A stretch of DNA of 64,000 nucleotides, from assembly GCA_002317385.1 (NCBI GenBank), contig DCJH01000021.1, forward strand, positions 1 through 64,000, given 5' to 3'. The position numbers and the translations under genes were made by a program. The notes below the pieces were generated by a model. The model searched no databases, was not told where the DNA came from, and saw only the letters and a program-made list of their open reading frames with translations. The DNA comes from Prevotella sp. UBA1705. Lineage in GTDB: Bacteria > Bacteroidota > Bacteroidia > Bacteroidales > Bacteroidaceae. Positions within the stretch are counted from its first letter, which is position 1. Every line of letters begins with the position of its first letter. Positions 49,473-58,370 of this stretch are shown one piece after another.

Positions 49473-51539
49473 ATGGACAACAACAACAGACAATTCCCCA
49501 ACAGCGGCGGCGACAACCAACCGAAGATGCCCAAGTTCAATATGAACTGGATCTACATCATCATCGCGGTGGGCCTTGCCATCATGTTCTTCACGGGCGG
49601 CGGCGACTCTCTGGCTAAGGGGGCGGGTGCCAACAAGGAGGCAACCTATACGCAATTCAAGCAATACGTAGAGAAGGGCTATGCCCAGCGGGTGGAGGTT
49701 AACAAGACAGAGAACACGCTGAAGATGTATGTCAGACCTAAGTTTATACGCAACGTCTTCAACATGTCGGCCCAGCAGGTGGGCAGCAACCCCTATGTGA
49801 CCGTGCAGTTTGGCTCCACCGACGAGCTGGAGCGCTATCTCACCGCCGAACAGAAGGCGGGCAAGTTGTCTGATTTCAGCTACAACAACGAGAAAGGCAA
49901 CGACCTGGTGGCCTTGCTCATCAACCTTTCGCCACTCATTTTCTTCTTAGTTCTCATCTGGTTCTGGGGTCGTCGCATGGGCGGCAGTGCCGGCGGAGGA
50001 GGCGTGTTCAGCGTGGGAAAAAGCAAGGCCAAGCTCTATGAGAAGGCCAATGAGCTGGGCATCACGTTCAAAGACGTGGCCGGACAGGAAGGCGCCAAGC
50101 AGGAAGTGCAGGAGATTGTGGAGTTTCTGAAGAACCCGCAGAAGTACACCGACCTCGGCGGAAAGATTCCGACGGGCGCTCTGCTCATCGGTCCCCCGGG
50201 AACAGGAAAGACACTTCTGGCCAAGGCTGTGGCCGGAGAGGCCGGCGTGCCGTTCTTCTCGATGTCGGGTTCCGACTTCGTGGAGATGTTTGTCGGCGTG
50301 GGAGCGAGTCGTGTGCGCGACGTGTTTGCACAGGCCAAACAGAAGGCTCCCTGCATCATCTTTATCGATGAGATCGACGCCGTGGGTCGTGCCCGCTCGA
50401 AGAATCCCGCCATGGGCGGCAACGATGAGCGCGAAAATACGCTCAACGCCCTGCTCACGGAGATGGATGGATTTGGTACCAACTCGGGCGTTATCGTGCT
50501 GGCGGCCACCAACCGTGCCGACATGCTCGACAAAGCCCTGCTGCGTGCCGGTCGCTTTGACCGCCAAATCAATGTAGACCTGCCCGACCTCGCCGAGCGC
50601 AAGGCCATCTTCCAGGTGCACCTCAGACCGTTGAAGACCGACTCTACCCTCGACATCGACTATCTGGCACGCCAGACTCCGGGATTCTCGGGAGCCGACA
50701 TTGCCAATGTGTGCAACGAGGCAGCGCTCATTGCCGCCCGCCACGATAAGAAGGTGGTGTCGAAACAAGACTTCCTCGACGCCGTGGACCGCATCATCGG
50801 CGGACTGGAAAAGAAGACCAAGGTGATGACTGCCGACGAGAAGAAGAGCATTGCCATCCATGAAGCAGGCCATGCCACCATCAGCTGGTTCTGCCAACAC
50901 GCCAACCCTCTGGTCAAGGTGACCATCGTGCCGCGTGGTCAGGCCCTCGGCGCTGCATGGTATCTGCCTGAGGAGCGCGTCATCACCACCAAGGAAGAGA
51001 TGCTCGATGAGATGTGCGCCATCCTCGGCGGACGAGCTGCCGAAGACCTGTTTATCGGACATATCTCTACTGGAGCCATGAACGATTTGGAGCGGGCCAC
51101 AAAGAGTGCCTATGGCATGGTGGCCTATGCCGGCATGAGCGAGAAGCTGCCCAACATCTGTTACTACAACAATCAGGAGTATCAGTTCCAGCGTCCGTAT
51201 AGCGAGACCACGGCTAAGGTGATGGACGACGAGGTGCTCAAGCTCATCAACGATGAGTATGCGCGCGCCAAGGAGATTCTCACCGAGCATAAGGAGGGCC
51301 ACAAGAAGCTCGCAGAGCTGCTCTTTGCCAAGGAGGTGATCTACGCAGAAGACGTGGAAGCCATCTTCGGCAAGCGCCCATGGGTGAGCCGCACCGAGGA
51401 ATTGCTCGCTGAGAACAAGGCACTTGAGGAGTCGAAGGCCAAGGCCGAAGAGCCCAAACTCGAGGATATGTCCGACGAAGTGAAGCAGGCTCAGGCCGAG
51501 CATGAGGCCGCCCAAAAGGACCAGGAGACTGGAGAATAA
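49473..51539 (+). CDS. ftsH: ATP-dependent zinc metalloprotease FtsH
   Basis: A 688-residue inner-membrane AAA+ protease. There are two transmembrane segments (about 27-45 and 145-165), a Gly-rich linker, and then the AAA domain with Walker A IGPPGTGKTLLAKA, Walker B FIDEIDAVGRAR and second region of homology ATNRADMLDKALLRAGRFD. The zinc protease motif is HEAGHA and the tail is acidic. It degrades misfolded and regulatory membrane proteins. It is 53 bp after rsfS. Confidence 0.98.
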   Translation: MDNNNRQFPNSGGDNQPKMPKFNMNWIYIIIAVGLAIMFFTGGGDSLAKGAGANKEATYTQFKQYVEKGYAQRVEVNKTENTLKMYVRPKFIRNVFNMSAQQVGSNPYVTVQFGSTDELERYLTAEQKAGKLSDFSYNNEKGNDLVALLINLSPLIFFLVLIWFWGRRMGGSAGGGGVFSVGKSKAKLYEKANELGITFKDVAGQEGAKQEVQEIVEFLKNPQKYTDLGGKIPTGALLIGPPGTGKTLLAKAVAGEAGVPFFSMSGSDFVEMFVGVGASRVRDVFAQAKQKAPCIIFIDEIDAVGRARSKNPAMGGNDERENTLNALLTEMDGFGTNSGVIVLAATNRADMLDKALLRAGRFDRQINVDLPDLAERKAIFQVHLRPLKTDSTLDIDYLARQTPGFSGADIANVCNEAALIAARHDKKVVSKQDFLDAVDRIIGGLEKKTKVMTADEKKSIAIHEAGHATISWFCQHANPLVKVTIVPRGQALGAAWYLPEERVITTKEEMLDEMCAILGGRAAEDLFIGHISTGAMNDLERATKSAYGMVAYAGMSEKLPNICYYNNQEYQFQRPYSETTAKVMDDEVLKLINDEYARAKEILTEHKEGHKKLAELLFAKEVIYAEDVEAIFGKRPWVSRTEELLAENKALEESKAKAEEPKLEDMSDEVKQAQAEHEAAQKDQETGE

Positions 51540-51604
51540 TTCACAGAAAAAGGAGTTGAAGGCATGGTTCCTACCTGCCTTTACTCCTTTCTTTTGTTTC
51601 TCTG

Positions 51605-51767
51605 ACTTCTAAAACATCTGTCCCTTAACTTCTCTAACTCCTTTAACTTCTCTAACTCCCGACAAAACCACAGGCATTTGCCCTTTAACTCCCATAACTC
51701 CCCTAACTTCTTTAACTCTCCCACCTCCAATTCTACTTCCCCCTAACTCCTTTAACTCCCTACCATC
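51605..51767. repeat. drifting TTAACTCC repeats between ftsH and cdsA
   Basis: About fifteen imperfect units of the types CTTTAACTTC, CTAACTCC and CATAACTCC fill the gap up to the cdsA start. The tract is pyrimidine-rich on the coding strand. Confidence 0.8.
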
Positions 51768-52637
51768 ATGTCTGACAAACAGAAAAATCTCATCATAAGA
51801 ACCATCACCGGAGTACTCTTTGTGGCCATCATGGTCTGCGGATTCCTCAATCCCCGCGCCATGGTGCTGCTCTTTGCCCTTATCACCGGACTCACCATTT
51901 GGGAGTACACCGGACTGGTAAACGAGGAAGCCGAGAACGTACAGGTAAACCGCTTCATCTCGACCGTGGCCGGCGTCTACTTCTTCATCGCCGTGGCCGC
52001 CTGGCGTACAGGCATCGTCAACAACTTCGTGGTGATGGTGCCCTATATCCTTTCCATCGTCTACCTGCTGGTGAGCGAACTCTATGTCGACACCAAAAAC
52101 GCCATCAACGACTGGGCCCACACCATGTTTGGACAGATGTATATAGCCCTTCCGTTCTCGCTCATCAACATTCTGGCTTTCGAGATGGCCCCTGACGGCA
52201 GCGGAATCCACTTCGACACGCTCCTCCCGCTGAGCGTTTTCATCTTCCTCTGGACCAACGACACGGGCGCTTACTGCTCCGGTTCGCTCTTCGGCAAGCA
52301 CAAACTCTTCCCCCGCATCTCCCCCGCCAAGTCGTGGGAGGGTAGCATCGGCGGCGGCATCCTGGTGCTCATCGTGGCCGGAATCATCGGATACCTGGCC
52401 AACAAAGGCGCTGCGACCCACACGCTGGGCCTCCTGCAGTGGCTCGGCCTCGGCCTCGTGGTAGTAGTGTTCGGCACCTGGGGCGACCTTGTGGAGAGCC
52501 TCGTCAAGCGCACCCTCGGCGTGAAAGACAGCGGAAACATCCTTCCCGGCCATGGCGGCATGCTCGATCGGTTCGACTCTTCGCTCATGGCCATCCCCGC
52601 AGCTGTCATCTATCTCTACACCATCCAGCTGTTTTAA
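51768..52637 (+). CDS. cdsA: phosphatidate cytidylyltransferase
   Basis: A 289-residue inner-membrane enzyme that makes CDP-diacylglycerol from phosphatidic acid and CTP, the precursor of all phospholipids. It has eight or so membrane segments. The C-terminal signature KRTLGVKDSGNILPGHGG followed by MLDRFDS is complete, and DTGAYCSGSLFGKHKLFPRI is the upstream conserved block. It lies downstream of ftsH. Confidence 0.96.
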   Translation: MSDKQKNLIIRTITGVLFVAIMVCGFLNPRAMVLLFALITGLTIWEYTGLVNEEAENVQVNRFISTVAGVYFFIAVAAWRTGIVNNFVVMVPYILSIVYLLVSELYVDTKNAINDWAHTMFGQMYIALPFSLINILAFEMAPDGSGIHFDTLLPLSVFIFLWTNDTGAYCSGSLFGKHKLFPRISPAKSWEGSIGGGILVLIVAGIIGYLANKGAATHTLGLLQWLGLGLVVVVFGTWGDLVESLVKRTLGVKDSGNILPGHGGMLDRFDSSLMAIPAAVIYLYTIQLF

Positions 52638-52787
52638 CGGATATTTTCCGACCCCACCCTATTCTTCCCAGGCCATGGCCATCGCAGTTCCAAGGCCTGG
52701 GAACAATGTTTCCACCGCTTAGGGACAATGATACCAAGCCGCGGGACTCCTATAAAAACTATCTTCCACCTTTCCTTATACTATCTT
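52638..52787. other. gap with a TTCCCAGGCC hairpin
   Basis: TTCCCAGGCC (52665-52674) pairs with GGCCTGGGAA (52694-52703). There is no T-run. It may end the cdsA transcript. Confidence 0.45.
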
Positions 52788-53740
52788 ATGAAACGACTTC
52801 TCACCACTCTTTCCGCCCTATTCATCCTATTGACGAGCCATGCCGGAGGCCCCGTGAAGCAATGGGGACAACTCCAAGTGAAGCACACCAACCTCTGCAA
52901 CCAACAGGGCGACCCCGTGGTGTTGCGCGGAGTGAGCTTCGGATGGCACAACCTCTGGCCCCGATTCTACAACCGCAAGGCCGTCAAGACCTTGGTCCAC
53001 GACTGGCACGCCACCGTGGTAAGGGCTGCCATGGGCACTCGCATCAAGAATAACTATCTCGAAAACCCTGAGTTTGCCCTGCGATGCGTGGAGAATGTCA
53101 TCAAGGGAGCTATCCGCGAGGATGTCTATGTCATTGTAGACTGGCATTCGCACGATCTCCTTACCGACGAGGCCATGAAGTTTTTCAACTACATTTCGAA
53201 GAAATACGGCCATTATCCCCATATCATCTATGAGCTTTACAACGAGCCCATCGACGACAGTTGGCCCGAGTTGAAGACCTATGCCACCCGTGTGATCGAC
53301 GTGATTCGGAAGAACGACCCCGACAATATCATCCTCATGGCACCCCCCACTGGGACCAAGACATCCACCTGGTGGCCGAATCGCCCATCGAGGGCTACTC
53401 CAATCTGATGTACACCCTGCATTTCTATGCCGCCACCCACGGCGATGACCTGCGCCGTCGCATGGACGAGGCAGTGAAACAAGGCATCCCAGTGTTTGTC
53501 TCGGAGTGCGGAGCCACCGAAGCAACGGGCGACGGGCGCATCGACGAACGCTCTGAACAGCAGTGGATAGACCTCATGGAGCAGCACCAAATCAGCTGGG
53601 TATGCTGGGCGGCGGGCGACAAGGACGAGTCCTCCGCCATGCTCCTGCCCACCGCCAAAGACGGCGGACCGTGGCCAGATGGCGTCATTTCTCCTTACGG
53701 AAGATTGGTGAAGGGTCTCCTCCGCAAGTACAACCCGTGA
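52788..53740 (+). pseudogene. secreted GH5 endoglucanase broken by a 1-nt frameshift
   Basis: A complete GH5 cellulase apart from one missing base. Signal peptide MKRLLTTLSALFILLTSHA, then VLRGVSFGWHNLWP, VRAAMGTRI, VIVDWHSHD and the acid/base YELYNEPIDD in the first frame. After NIILM (about 53340) the frame is lost. The second frame resumes GTPHWDQDIHLVAESPIEGY and continues through LHFYAATHGD and the nucleophile FVSECGATEATG to RLVKGLLRKYNP. Adding one G at ATGG|CACCCCCC restores a protein of about 317 residues. The adjoining C6 run leaves room for assembly error. Confidence 0.85.
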
Positions 53741-53824
53741 CGACCTCAGCCCAAGCGTCTCATGGCCATGATGAAGATCGGACTAAATATCATAGATTTC
53801 ATTTGAAAAAAACGGTCAAAAAAG

Positions 53825-53855
53825 TTGCAACCTAACTATATATTGCCTAACTTTG
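53825..53855 (+). promoter_or_regulatory. intact promoter in front of an outer-membrane-protein remnant
   Basis: -33 element TTGC (53825-53828), 19-nt spacer, -7 box TAACTTTG (53848-53855). Confidence 0.7.
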
Positions 53856-53901
53856 GCAACGATAACCTCGACGCACAACATTTCAAACCATAAACAAACA
53901 C

Positions 53902-54095
53902 ATGATGAAGACAATGCCGGGGAGAACAGTTCGGTCAAGAAATTCGACTTCTCAGTTCCAGTTGGAGTATCCTACGAATTCAACAATCTGGTGTTGGAGG
54001 CTCGCTATAACGTAGGCCTCACTGAGGTTATAGCAGATTCCAAGGCCAAGAACAGCGTGTTCCAGTTGTCGCTGGGCTATAAGTTCGGCTTGTAA
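53902..54095 (+). pseudogene. remnant of an outer-membrane beta-barrel protein gene
   Basis: ATGATGAAGACAATG at 53902 looks like the start of a signal peptide, but the frame that follows is nonsense. In another frame the last about 55 codons encode VKKFDFSVPVGVSYEFNNLV and then LEARYNVGLTEVI and FQLSLGYKFGL, the final strands of a PorT/OmpW-like eight-stranded barrel. An internal deletion has probably joined the first few codons to the C-terminal quarter out of frame. Promoter and terminator are both intact. Confidence 0.7.
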
Positions 54096-54133
54096 ATACA
54101 GACCAAACTACACATCTATCCATATTTACCACA

Positions 54134-54176
54134 CAGGCTCAACTCCCATGACGGGTGTTGAGCCTGTTTTTATTTT
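54134..54176 (+). terminator. intrinsic terminator of the remnant gene
   Basis: CAGGCTCAAC (54134-54143) pairs with GTTGAGCCTG (54157-54166), followed by TTTTTATTTTT. Confidence 0.88.
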
Positions 54177-54275
54177 TGCCTCAATGGAGCGACTTGGATA
54201 AACCTTTTCCCACTTGAAAATAAACAACAATAGCCTGCACGATGGCAGGTCAAGACGGAAACGACTCAAGGAAAA

Positions 54276-55427
54276 CTATTTCTTGAGCAGCGATACCATG
54301 AGCCGGGCGGCATTCTCGGGGGCGACGGTGTGGCCCAATCGAGCGTGAACCTCCTGATAAGCGCGCATCATGGCGTCGCGACCGAGCTGCCCGGGCATGA
54401 TCTTGGCCAGTTCGGCACGGATGTTGGCCACCGAGAAGCGGTCGGCCATGAGTTCTTGCACAATCTCCTGGTCGGCGATGAGGTTCACCAAACTGATGTA
54501 GCGGCACTGGATGATATGGTTGAATGCGAAGCGGATGAGATGGGGCACGGGGGTCTTGTAGCACACCACCTGGGGCACATCGAACAGTGCCGTCTCCAGC
54601 GTTGCCGTGCCACTCGTGACCAATGCCACCGTGGCGTGGGCCAGCAGAGGATAGGTTTCATTGTCGACCTTGCAGACACCGCTATCCCTTAAGAATTGTT
54701 GATAATATTCATCGTCTATTGACGGCGCTCCCGCTACTACCATCTGATAGCTCGAACGCTCCCCGCAATGGTCGCGGGCAGCCGCGATCATGGCCGGCAG
54801 ATTGTCTTTGATCTCCTGCTTGCGACTACCGGCAAGCAGGGCGATGATGCGCTTGTTGGGGTCGAGACCATGGCGGAGACAGAAGGCATCGCGGCTCTCC
54901 TGATAGCCGTCGAGGAAGGTCTCCACCTCCTCGGCCGTGGGATTGCCCACGTAATGAATGGGGAAATGGTGCTTCTCCTCGAAGAAAGGCACCTCGAAGG
55001 GGAGGATGGAGAACAACTCGCTGATATCCCGACGGATAGCCTTGATGCGCCATTCCTTCCACGCCCAGATTTTCGGCGAGATATAATAATATACGGGTAT
55101 CGACGTATGGGCATGCACATACTTGGCGATGTTGAGGTTGAAGCCCGGATAATCTACCAGAATCACCACGTCGGGCTGCCACTCCACGATGTCGCGTTTG
55201 CACAGGGCCATGTTCCGGAAAATGGTTCTCAGATGGAGCAACACCGGCACAAAACCCATGTAGGCCAACTCTTTGTAGTGCTTCACCCGATGTCCGCCGA
55301 CAGCCGTCATGAGGTCTCCGCCAAAGAAACGGAACTCCGCCTCTCTGTCTTCTTTTTTCAAACACTCCATCAGTCGGCTGGCATGCAGGTCGCCCGACGC
55401 CTCGCCTACGATTAAATAGTACTTCAT
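54276..55427 (-). CDS. lpxB: lipid-A-disaccharide synthase
   Basis: A 383-residue peripheral membrane glycosyltransferase (GT19) that condenses UDP-diacylglucosamine with lipid X to the lipid A disaccharide. YLIVGEASGDLHASRLM at the N-terminus, YYISPKIWAWKEWRIKAIRR, and IALLAGSRKQEIKDNLP, followed by VTSGTATLETALFDVPQVV, are the hallmark blocks. It lies downstream of surE with 140 bp between, including TTGAACT repeats at the start codon. Confidence 0.96.
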   Translation of the reverse strand: MKYYLIVGEASGDLHASRLMECLKKEDREAEFRFFGGDLMTAVGGHRVKHYKELAYMGFVPVLLHLRTIFRNMALCKRDIVEWQPDVVILVDYPGFNLNIAKYVHAHTSIPVYYYISPKIWAWKEWRIKAIRRDISELFSILPFEVPFFEEKHHFPIHYVGNPTAEEVETFLDGYQESRDAFCLRHGLDPNKRIIALLAGSRKQEIKDNLPAMIAAARDHCGERSSYQMVVAGAPSIDDEYYQQFLRDSGVCKVDNETYPLLAHATVALVTSGTATLETALFDVPQVVCYKTPVPHLIRFAFNHIIQCRYISLVNLIADQEIVQELMADRFSVANIRAELAKIMPGQLGRDAMMRAYQEVHARLGHTVAPENAARLMVSLLKK

Positions 55428-55462
55428 CTTATCCTTTGAACTTTGAGGTTTGAACTTTGAAC
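55428..55462. repeat. TTTGAACT short-unit repeats just upstream of lpxB
   Basis: Four imperfect copies of TTTGAACT or TTTGAGGT (reverse complement AGTTCAAA on the lpxB strand), ending within 10 nt of the start codon. Confidence 0.75.
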
Positions 55463-55567
55463 TTTATGATTACTCCGGTTGATACGGTGGGTGGGGAGGG
55501 GAGATGGTGGGGGGAAACAGGGACGACATCTACCCTAAAAACAACAAGGTGGACTGGAAGCCGACCC

Positions 55568-56362
55568 TTATTCTGTGGGAGAGGCAGGGGCGGACGACAG
55601 GAATTGCCGCAGCTCATCCATGTATTCGTACGCCGTGACGTCTATCTGCGTCGGCGTAACCGCCACATATCCATGATTCAAGGCCCACTGATCGGAGTCC
55701 TCAGCGTCGGGTTCGTCGTTGTGATATTCGCCCACCACCCAATAGTAGTCGTAGCCACGGGGATGGTGCTCCTTCACAATCTCGTTGACCCAGCGGCCCA
55801 TCGTCATGCGACAGACGCGCACCCCCTCGAACGACTGGCGTGCGGGGAAGTTGACATTGAGGCAGATACCCTTAGGCAGACCGTCGGCCAGCACCTTCTG
55901 CACGATGCTCGTGACAAACGGGCGGAGGGGCTCCAGATTAGCCTCCTCATCGTAATAGCAGCTGGAGAACGCCACCGAGGGAATGAACTTCATGCAGCCT
56001 TCGAGGGCCACGCCCATCGTGCCGCTATAATGATTGTTGACCGTCGAGTTGTCGCCATGGTTGATTCCGCTGAGGATGAGGTCGGGCTGGCGACCTCCGC
56101 AGAGCTGATCGATGGCAATCTTGACGCAGTCGACGGGCGTGCCGCTGCACGACCACACCTGGGTGTCGCCCATGTTGTGGCGCGGCTTGAGGCGCAGATA
56201 GTCGGTGGCCGAGAACGCGCACGAGTAGCCCGAACGGGCACTCTCGGGGGCCACCACCAGCACATCGCCCAGCGATTTGACGATATCTACCAGCTGGCGA
56301 ATGCCGTGGGAGTGGTAGCCATCGTCGTTAGAAATCAATATCAAAGGTCTGTTTTTTTCCAT
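55568..56362 (-). CDS. surE: 5'/3'-nucleotidase SurE
   Basis: A 264-residue metal-dependent phosphatase acting on nucleoside monophosphates. The metal site ISNDDGYHSHGI is at the N-terminus, followed by VAPESARSGYSCAFS, SGTPVDCVKIA and the signature DLILSGINHGDN. It is longer than average by a short low-complexity C-terminus. The pairing surE-lpxB on one strand, divergent from parA, is common in Bacteroidota. Confidence 0.95.
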   Translation of the reverse strand: MEKNRPLILISNDDGYHSHGIRQLVDIVKSLGDVLVVAPESARSGYSCAFSATDYLRLKPRHNMGDTQVWSCSGTPVDCVKIAIDQLCGGRQPDLILSGINHGDNSTVNNHYSGTMGVALEGCMKFIPSVAFSSCYYDEEANLEPLRPFVTSIVQKVLADGLPKGICLNVNFPARQSFEGVRVCRMTMGRWVNEIVKEHHPRGYDYYWVVGEYHNDEPDAEDSDQWALNHGYVAVTPTQIDVTAYEYMDELRQFLSSAPASPTE

Positions 56363-56384
56363 ATTCTTATCTATAAATGCCTTG

Positions 56385-56392
56385 CAAAAGTA
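56385..56392 (-). promoter_or_regulatory. promoter of surE-lpxB
   Basis: -7 box TACTTTTG on the minus strand, 22 nt before ATG 56362. Confidence 0.65.
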
Positions 56393-56433
56393 CGAAAAAA
56401 CCTTTAATTATCTTCTTTCTCGCATAAAATACC

Positions 56434-56441
56434 TATCTTTG
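56434..56441 (+). promoter_or_regulatory. promoter of parA
   Basis: -7 box TATCTTTG on the plus strand. The leader of about 150 nt contains the 22-bp repeats. Confidence 0.65.
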
Positions 56442-56470
56442 CAATCAAAACTCTGCCTCGCCGAGGCTTT

Positions 56471-56560
56471 GCGAAAAGGGCCTTTTCGCGTCACGATTAC
56501 TACCTTTTCGCGTCGCGATTACTACCTTATCGCCGTGCGATTACTACCTTATCGCGGAGC
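56471..56560. repeat. palindrome plus three 22-bp tandem repeats in the parA leader
   Basis: GCGAAAAGG-G-CCTTTTCGC (56471-56489) is a perfect palindrome. CGATTACTACC then recurs at 56494, 56516 and 56538, an exact 22-bp period, each followed by TTTTCGC or TTATCGC. It is the densest example of the dispersed CCTTTTCGC family. Confidence 0.88.
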
Positions 56561-56597
56561 GTGCACAACTCCCTGGCAGGCAACAACTTAGTAATTC

Positions 56598-57365
56598 ATG
56601 GCAAAAATCATTGCTTTAGCTAATCAGAAGGGCGGTGTGGGCAAGACCACAACCACCATCAACTTAGCGGCATCGCTCGCCACGCTGGAAAAGACGGTAC
56701 TTGTGGTCGACGCAGACCCACAGGCCAACGCTTCGAGTGGACTGGGCGTAGACATCAGTGAAGTGGATTGTTCACTCTATGAGTGCATCATCGACCACGC
56801 CGATGTGCGCGATGCGATATATACCACCGACATAGACGGACTCGACATCATACCCAGCCACATCGACTTGGTGGGCGCAGAGATCGAGATGCTCAACCTG
56901 GAGAACCGCGAAAAGGTGATCAAAGGCATCCTCGAACCGCTGAAGAGCGAGTACGACTATATACTCATCGACTGCTCGCCGTCGCTCGGCCTCATCACCG
57001 TGAACTCGCTCACGGCTGCCGACTCGGTCATCATTCCGGTGCAATGCGAGTATTTTGCCCTCGAAGGCATTAGCAAACTGCTCAACACCATCAAGATTAT
57101 CAAGAGCAAACTCAACCCGAAACTCGAGATCGAGGGATTCCTGCTCACCATGTACGACTCCCGCCTGCGACTGGCCAACCAGATCTACGACGAGGTGAAG
57201 CGCCATTTCCAGGAGTTGGTTTTCAAGACCGTCATCCAGCGAAACGTGAAGCTCTCGGAGAGTCCCAGCCACGGTTTGCCGGTAATCCTCTACGACGCCG
57301 ACTCCACAGGAGCCAAGAACCATCTGGCTCTGGCCAAGGAAATCATCAACAAGAACGACAAGTGA
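56598..57365 (+). CDS. parA: chromosome-partitioning ATPase ParA/Soj
   Basis: A 255-residue deviant-Walker ATPase. NQKGGVGKTTTTINLAASLA contains the Walker A with the signature lysine, DADPQANASSGLG follows, and Walker B is YILIDCSPSLGLI. It binds DNA non-specifically when ATP-bound and moves ParB-parS complexes. Size and motifs match chromosomal Soj proteins. parB follows after 108 bp. Confidence 0.96.
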   Translation: MAKIIALANQKGGVGKTTTTINLAASLATLEKTVLVVDADPQANASSGLGVDISEVDCSLYECIIDHADVRDAIYTTDIDGLDIIPSHIDLVGAEIEMLNLENREKVIKGILEPLKSEYDYILIDCSPSLGLITVNSLTAADSVIIPVQCEYFALEGISKLLNTIKIIKSKLNPKLEIEGFLLTMYDSRLRLANQIYDEVKRHFQELVFKTVIQRNVKLSESPSHGLPVILYDADSTGAKNHLALAKEIINKNDK

Positions 57366-57473
57366 TGACTTCGGAATGACGAGTGTGGAGTGACGAGTGA
57401 GGAATGGGGAATGAAGAATGAAGTGTGAAATGTGAGGAGTGACGTATAAAGATTTAGGAGTTTGAAGTAAATC
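57366..57473. repeat. drifting GAATGACGAGTG repeats between parA and parB
   Basis: Purine-rich words GGAATGACGAGTG, GGAGTGACGAGTGA and GAATGAAGTGTGA repeat at about 8-14-nt spacing across the whole gap. Confidence 0.75.
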
Positions 57474-58370
57474 ATGGCAGTAAAAAAGAAATTCAACGCA
57501 CTGGGCCGCGGACTTGATGCCCTCATCTCGACAGAGGCCGTGCGCACCCAAGGGTCGTCGACCATCAACGAAATACCTCTCGACCAGATAGAGCCCAACT
57601 CTGACCAGCCCCGCAGTCTCTTCAACGAGGAGGCGCTGCAAGAGCTTGCCGTGAGCATCAGGGAGATAGGCATCATCCAGCCCATCACCCTCAGGCAGAT
57701 GGCCGAGAACCGATTTCAGATCATCGCCGGCGAGCGACGCTGGCGTGCCTCGCAGATAGCCGGACTGAAAACCATACCGGCCTACATCCGCACCATCAAG
57801 GACGAGAACGTGATGGAGATGGCCCTCGTGGAGAATATCCAGCGCGAAGACCTCAACTCCATAGAGATTGCGCTGGCCTACGAGCACCTGTTAGAGAACT
57901 CTGGAATGACCCAGGAGAAGGTGTCGGAGCGTGTGGGCAAGAGCCGCACAGCCATCACCAACTATCTCCGACTGCTCAAACTGCCTGCCCAGGTGCAGAT
58001 GGCACTGCAAAAAAAGGAGATAGACATGGGCCATGCCCGTGCCTTGCTGGCCATAGACAGTCCGTCGTTGCAACTGAAACTCTTCAAGGAGATTCTGAAA
58101 AACGGATGGTCGGTGCGCAAGGTGGAGGAGATGGCGCAGCACCTGAAGAACGGCGAGGATATAGAGAGCGGCAAGAAGAAAATCATGGCCAAGGCTCAGA
58201 TGCCCGAGGAGTTCAACCTGCTGAAAGACCGACTGTCGTCGTTTCTCAACACCAAGATATCGCTCTCGTGCAGCAGCAAGGGCAAGGGCAAGATCAGCAT
58301 CCCGTTTAACAACGCTGAGGATCTGGAGCGCATCATGCGCATGTTCGACAAACTCAAGGAGCAGAATTAG
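57474..58370 (+). CDS. parB: chromosome-partitioning protein ParB/Spo0J
   Basis: A 298-residue CTP-dependent DNA clamp that loads at parS. The N-terminal ParA-activating segment (LGRGLDALIS) is followed by DQIEPNSDQPRSLFNEE and GERRWRASQIAG. The CTPase motif ENIQREDLNSIE leads into the helix-turn-helix MTQEKVSERVGKSRTAITNY. A C-terminal dimerisation segment follows. No parS-like palindrome was found in the window. The next gene begins at the base after its stop. Confidence 0.96.
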   Translation: MAVKKKFNALGRGLDALISTEAVRTQGSSTINEIPLDQIEPNSDQPRSLFNEEALQELAVSIREIGIIQPITLRQMAENRFQIIAGERRWRASQIAGLKTIPAYIRTIKDENVMEMALVENIQREDLNSIEIALAYEHLLENSGMTQEKVSERVGKSRTAITNYLRLLKLPAQVQMALQKKEIDMGHARALLAIDSPSLQLKLFKEILKNGWSVRKVEEMAQHLKNGEDIESGKKKIMAKAQMPEEFNLLKDRLSSFLNTKISLSCSSKGKGKISIPFNNAEDLERIMRMFDKLKEQN

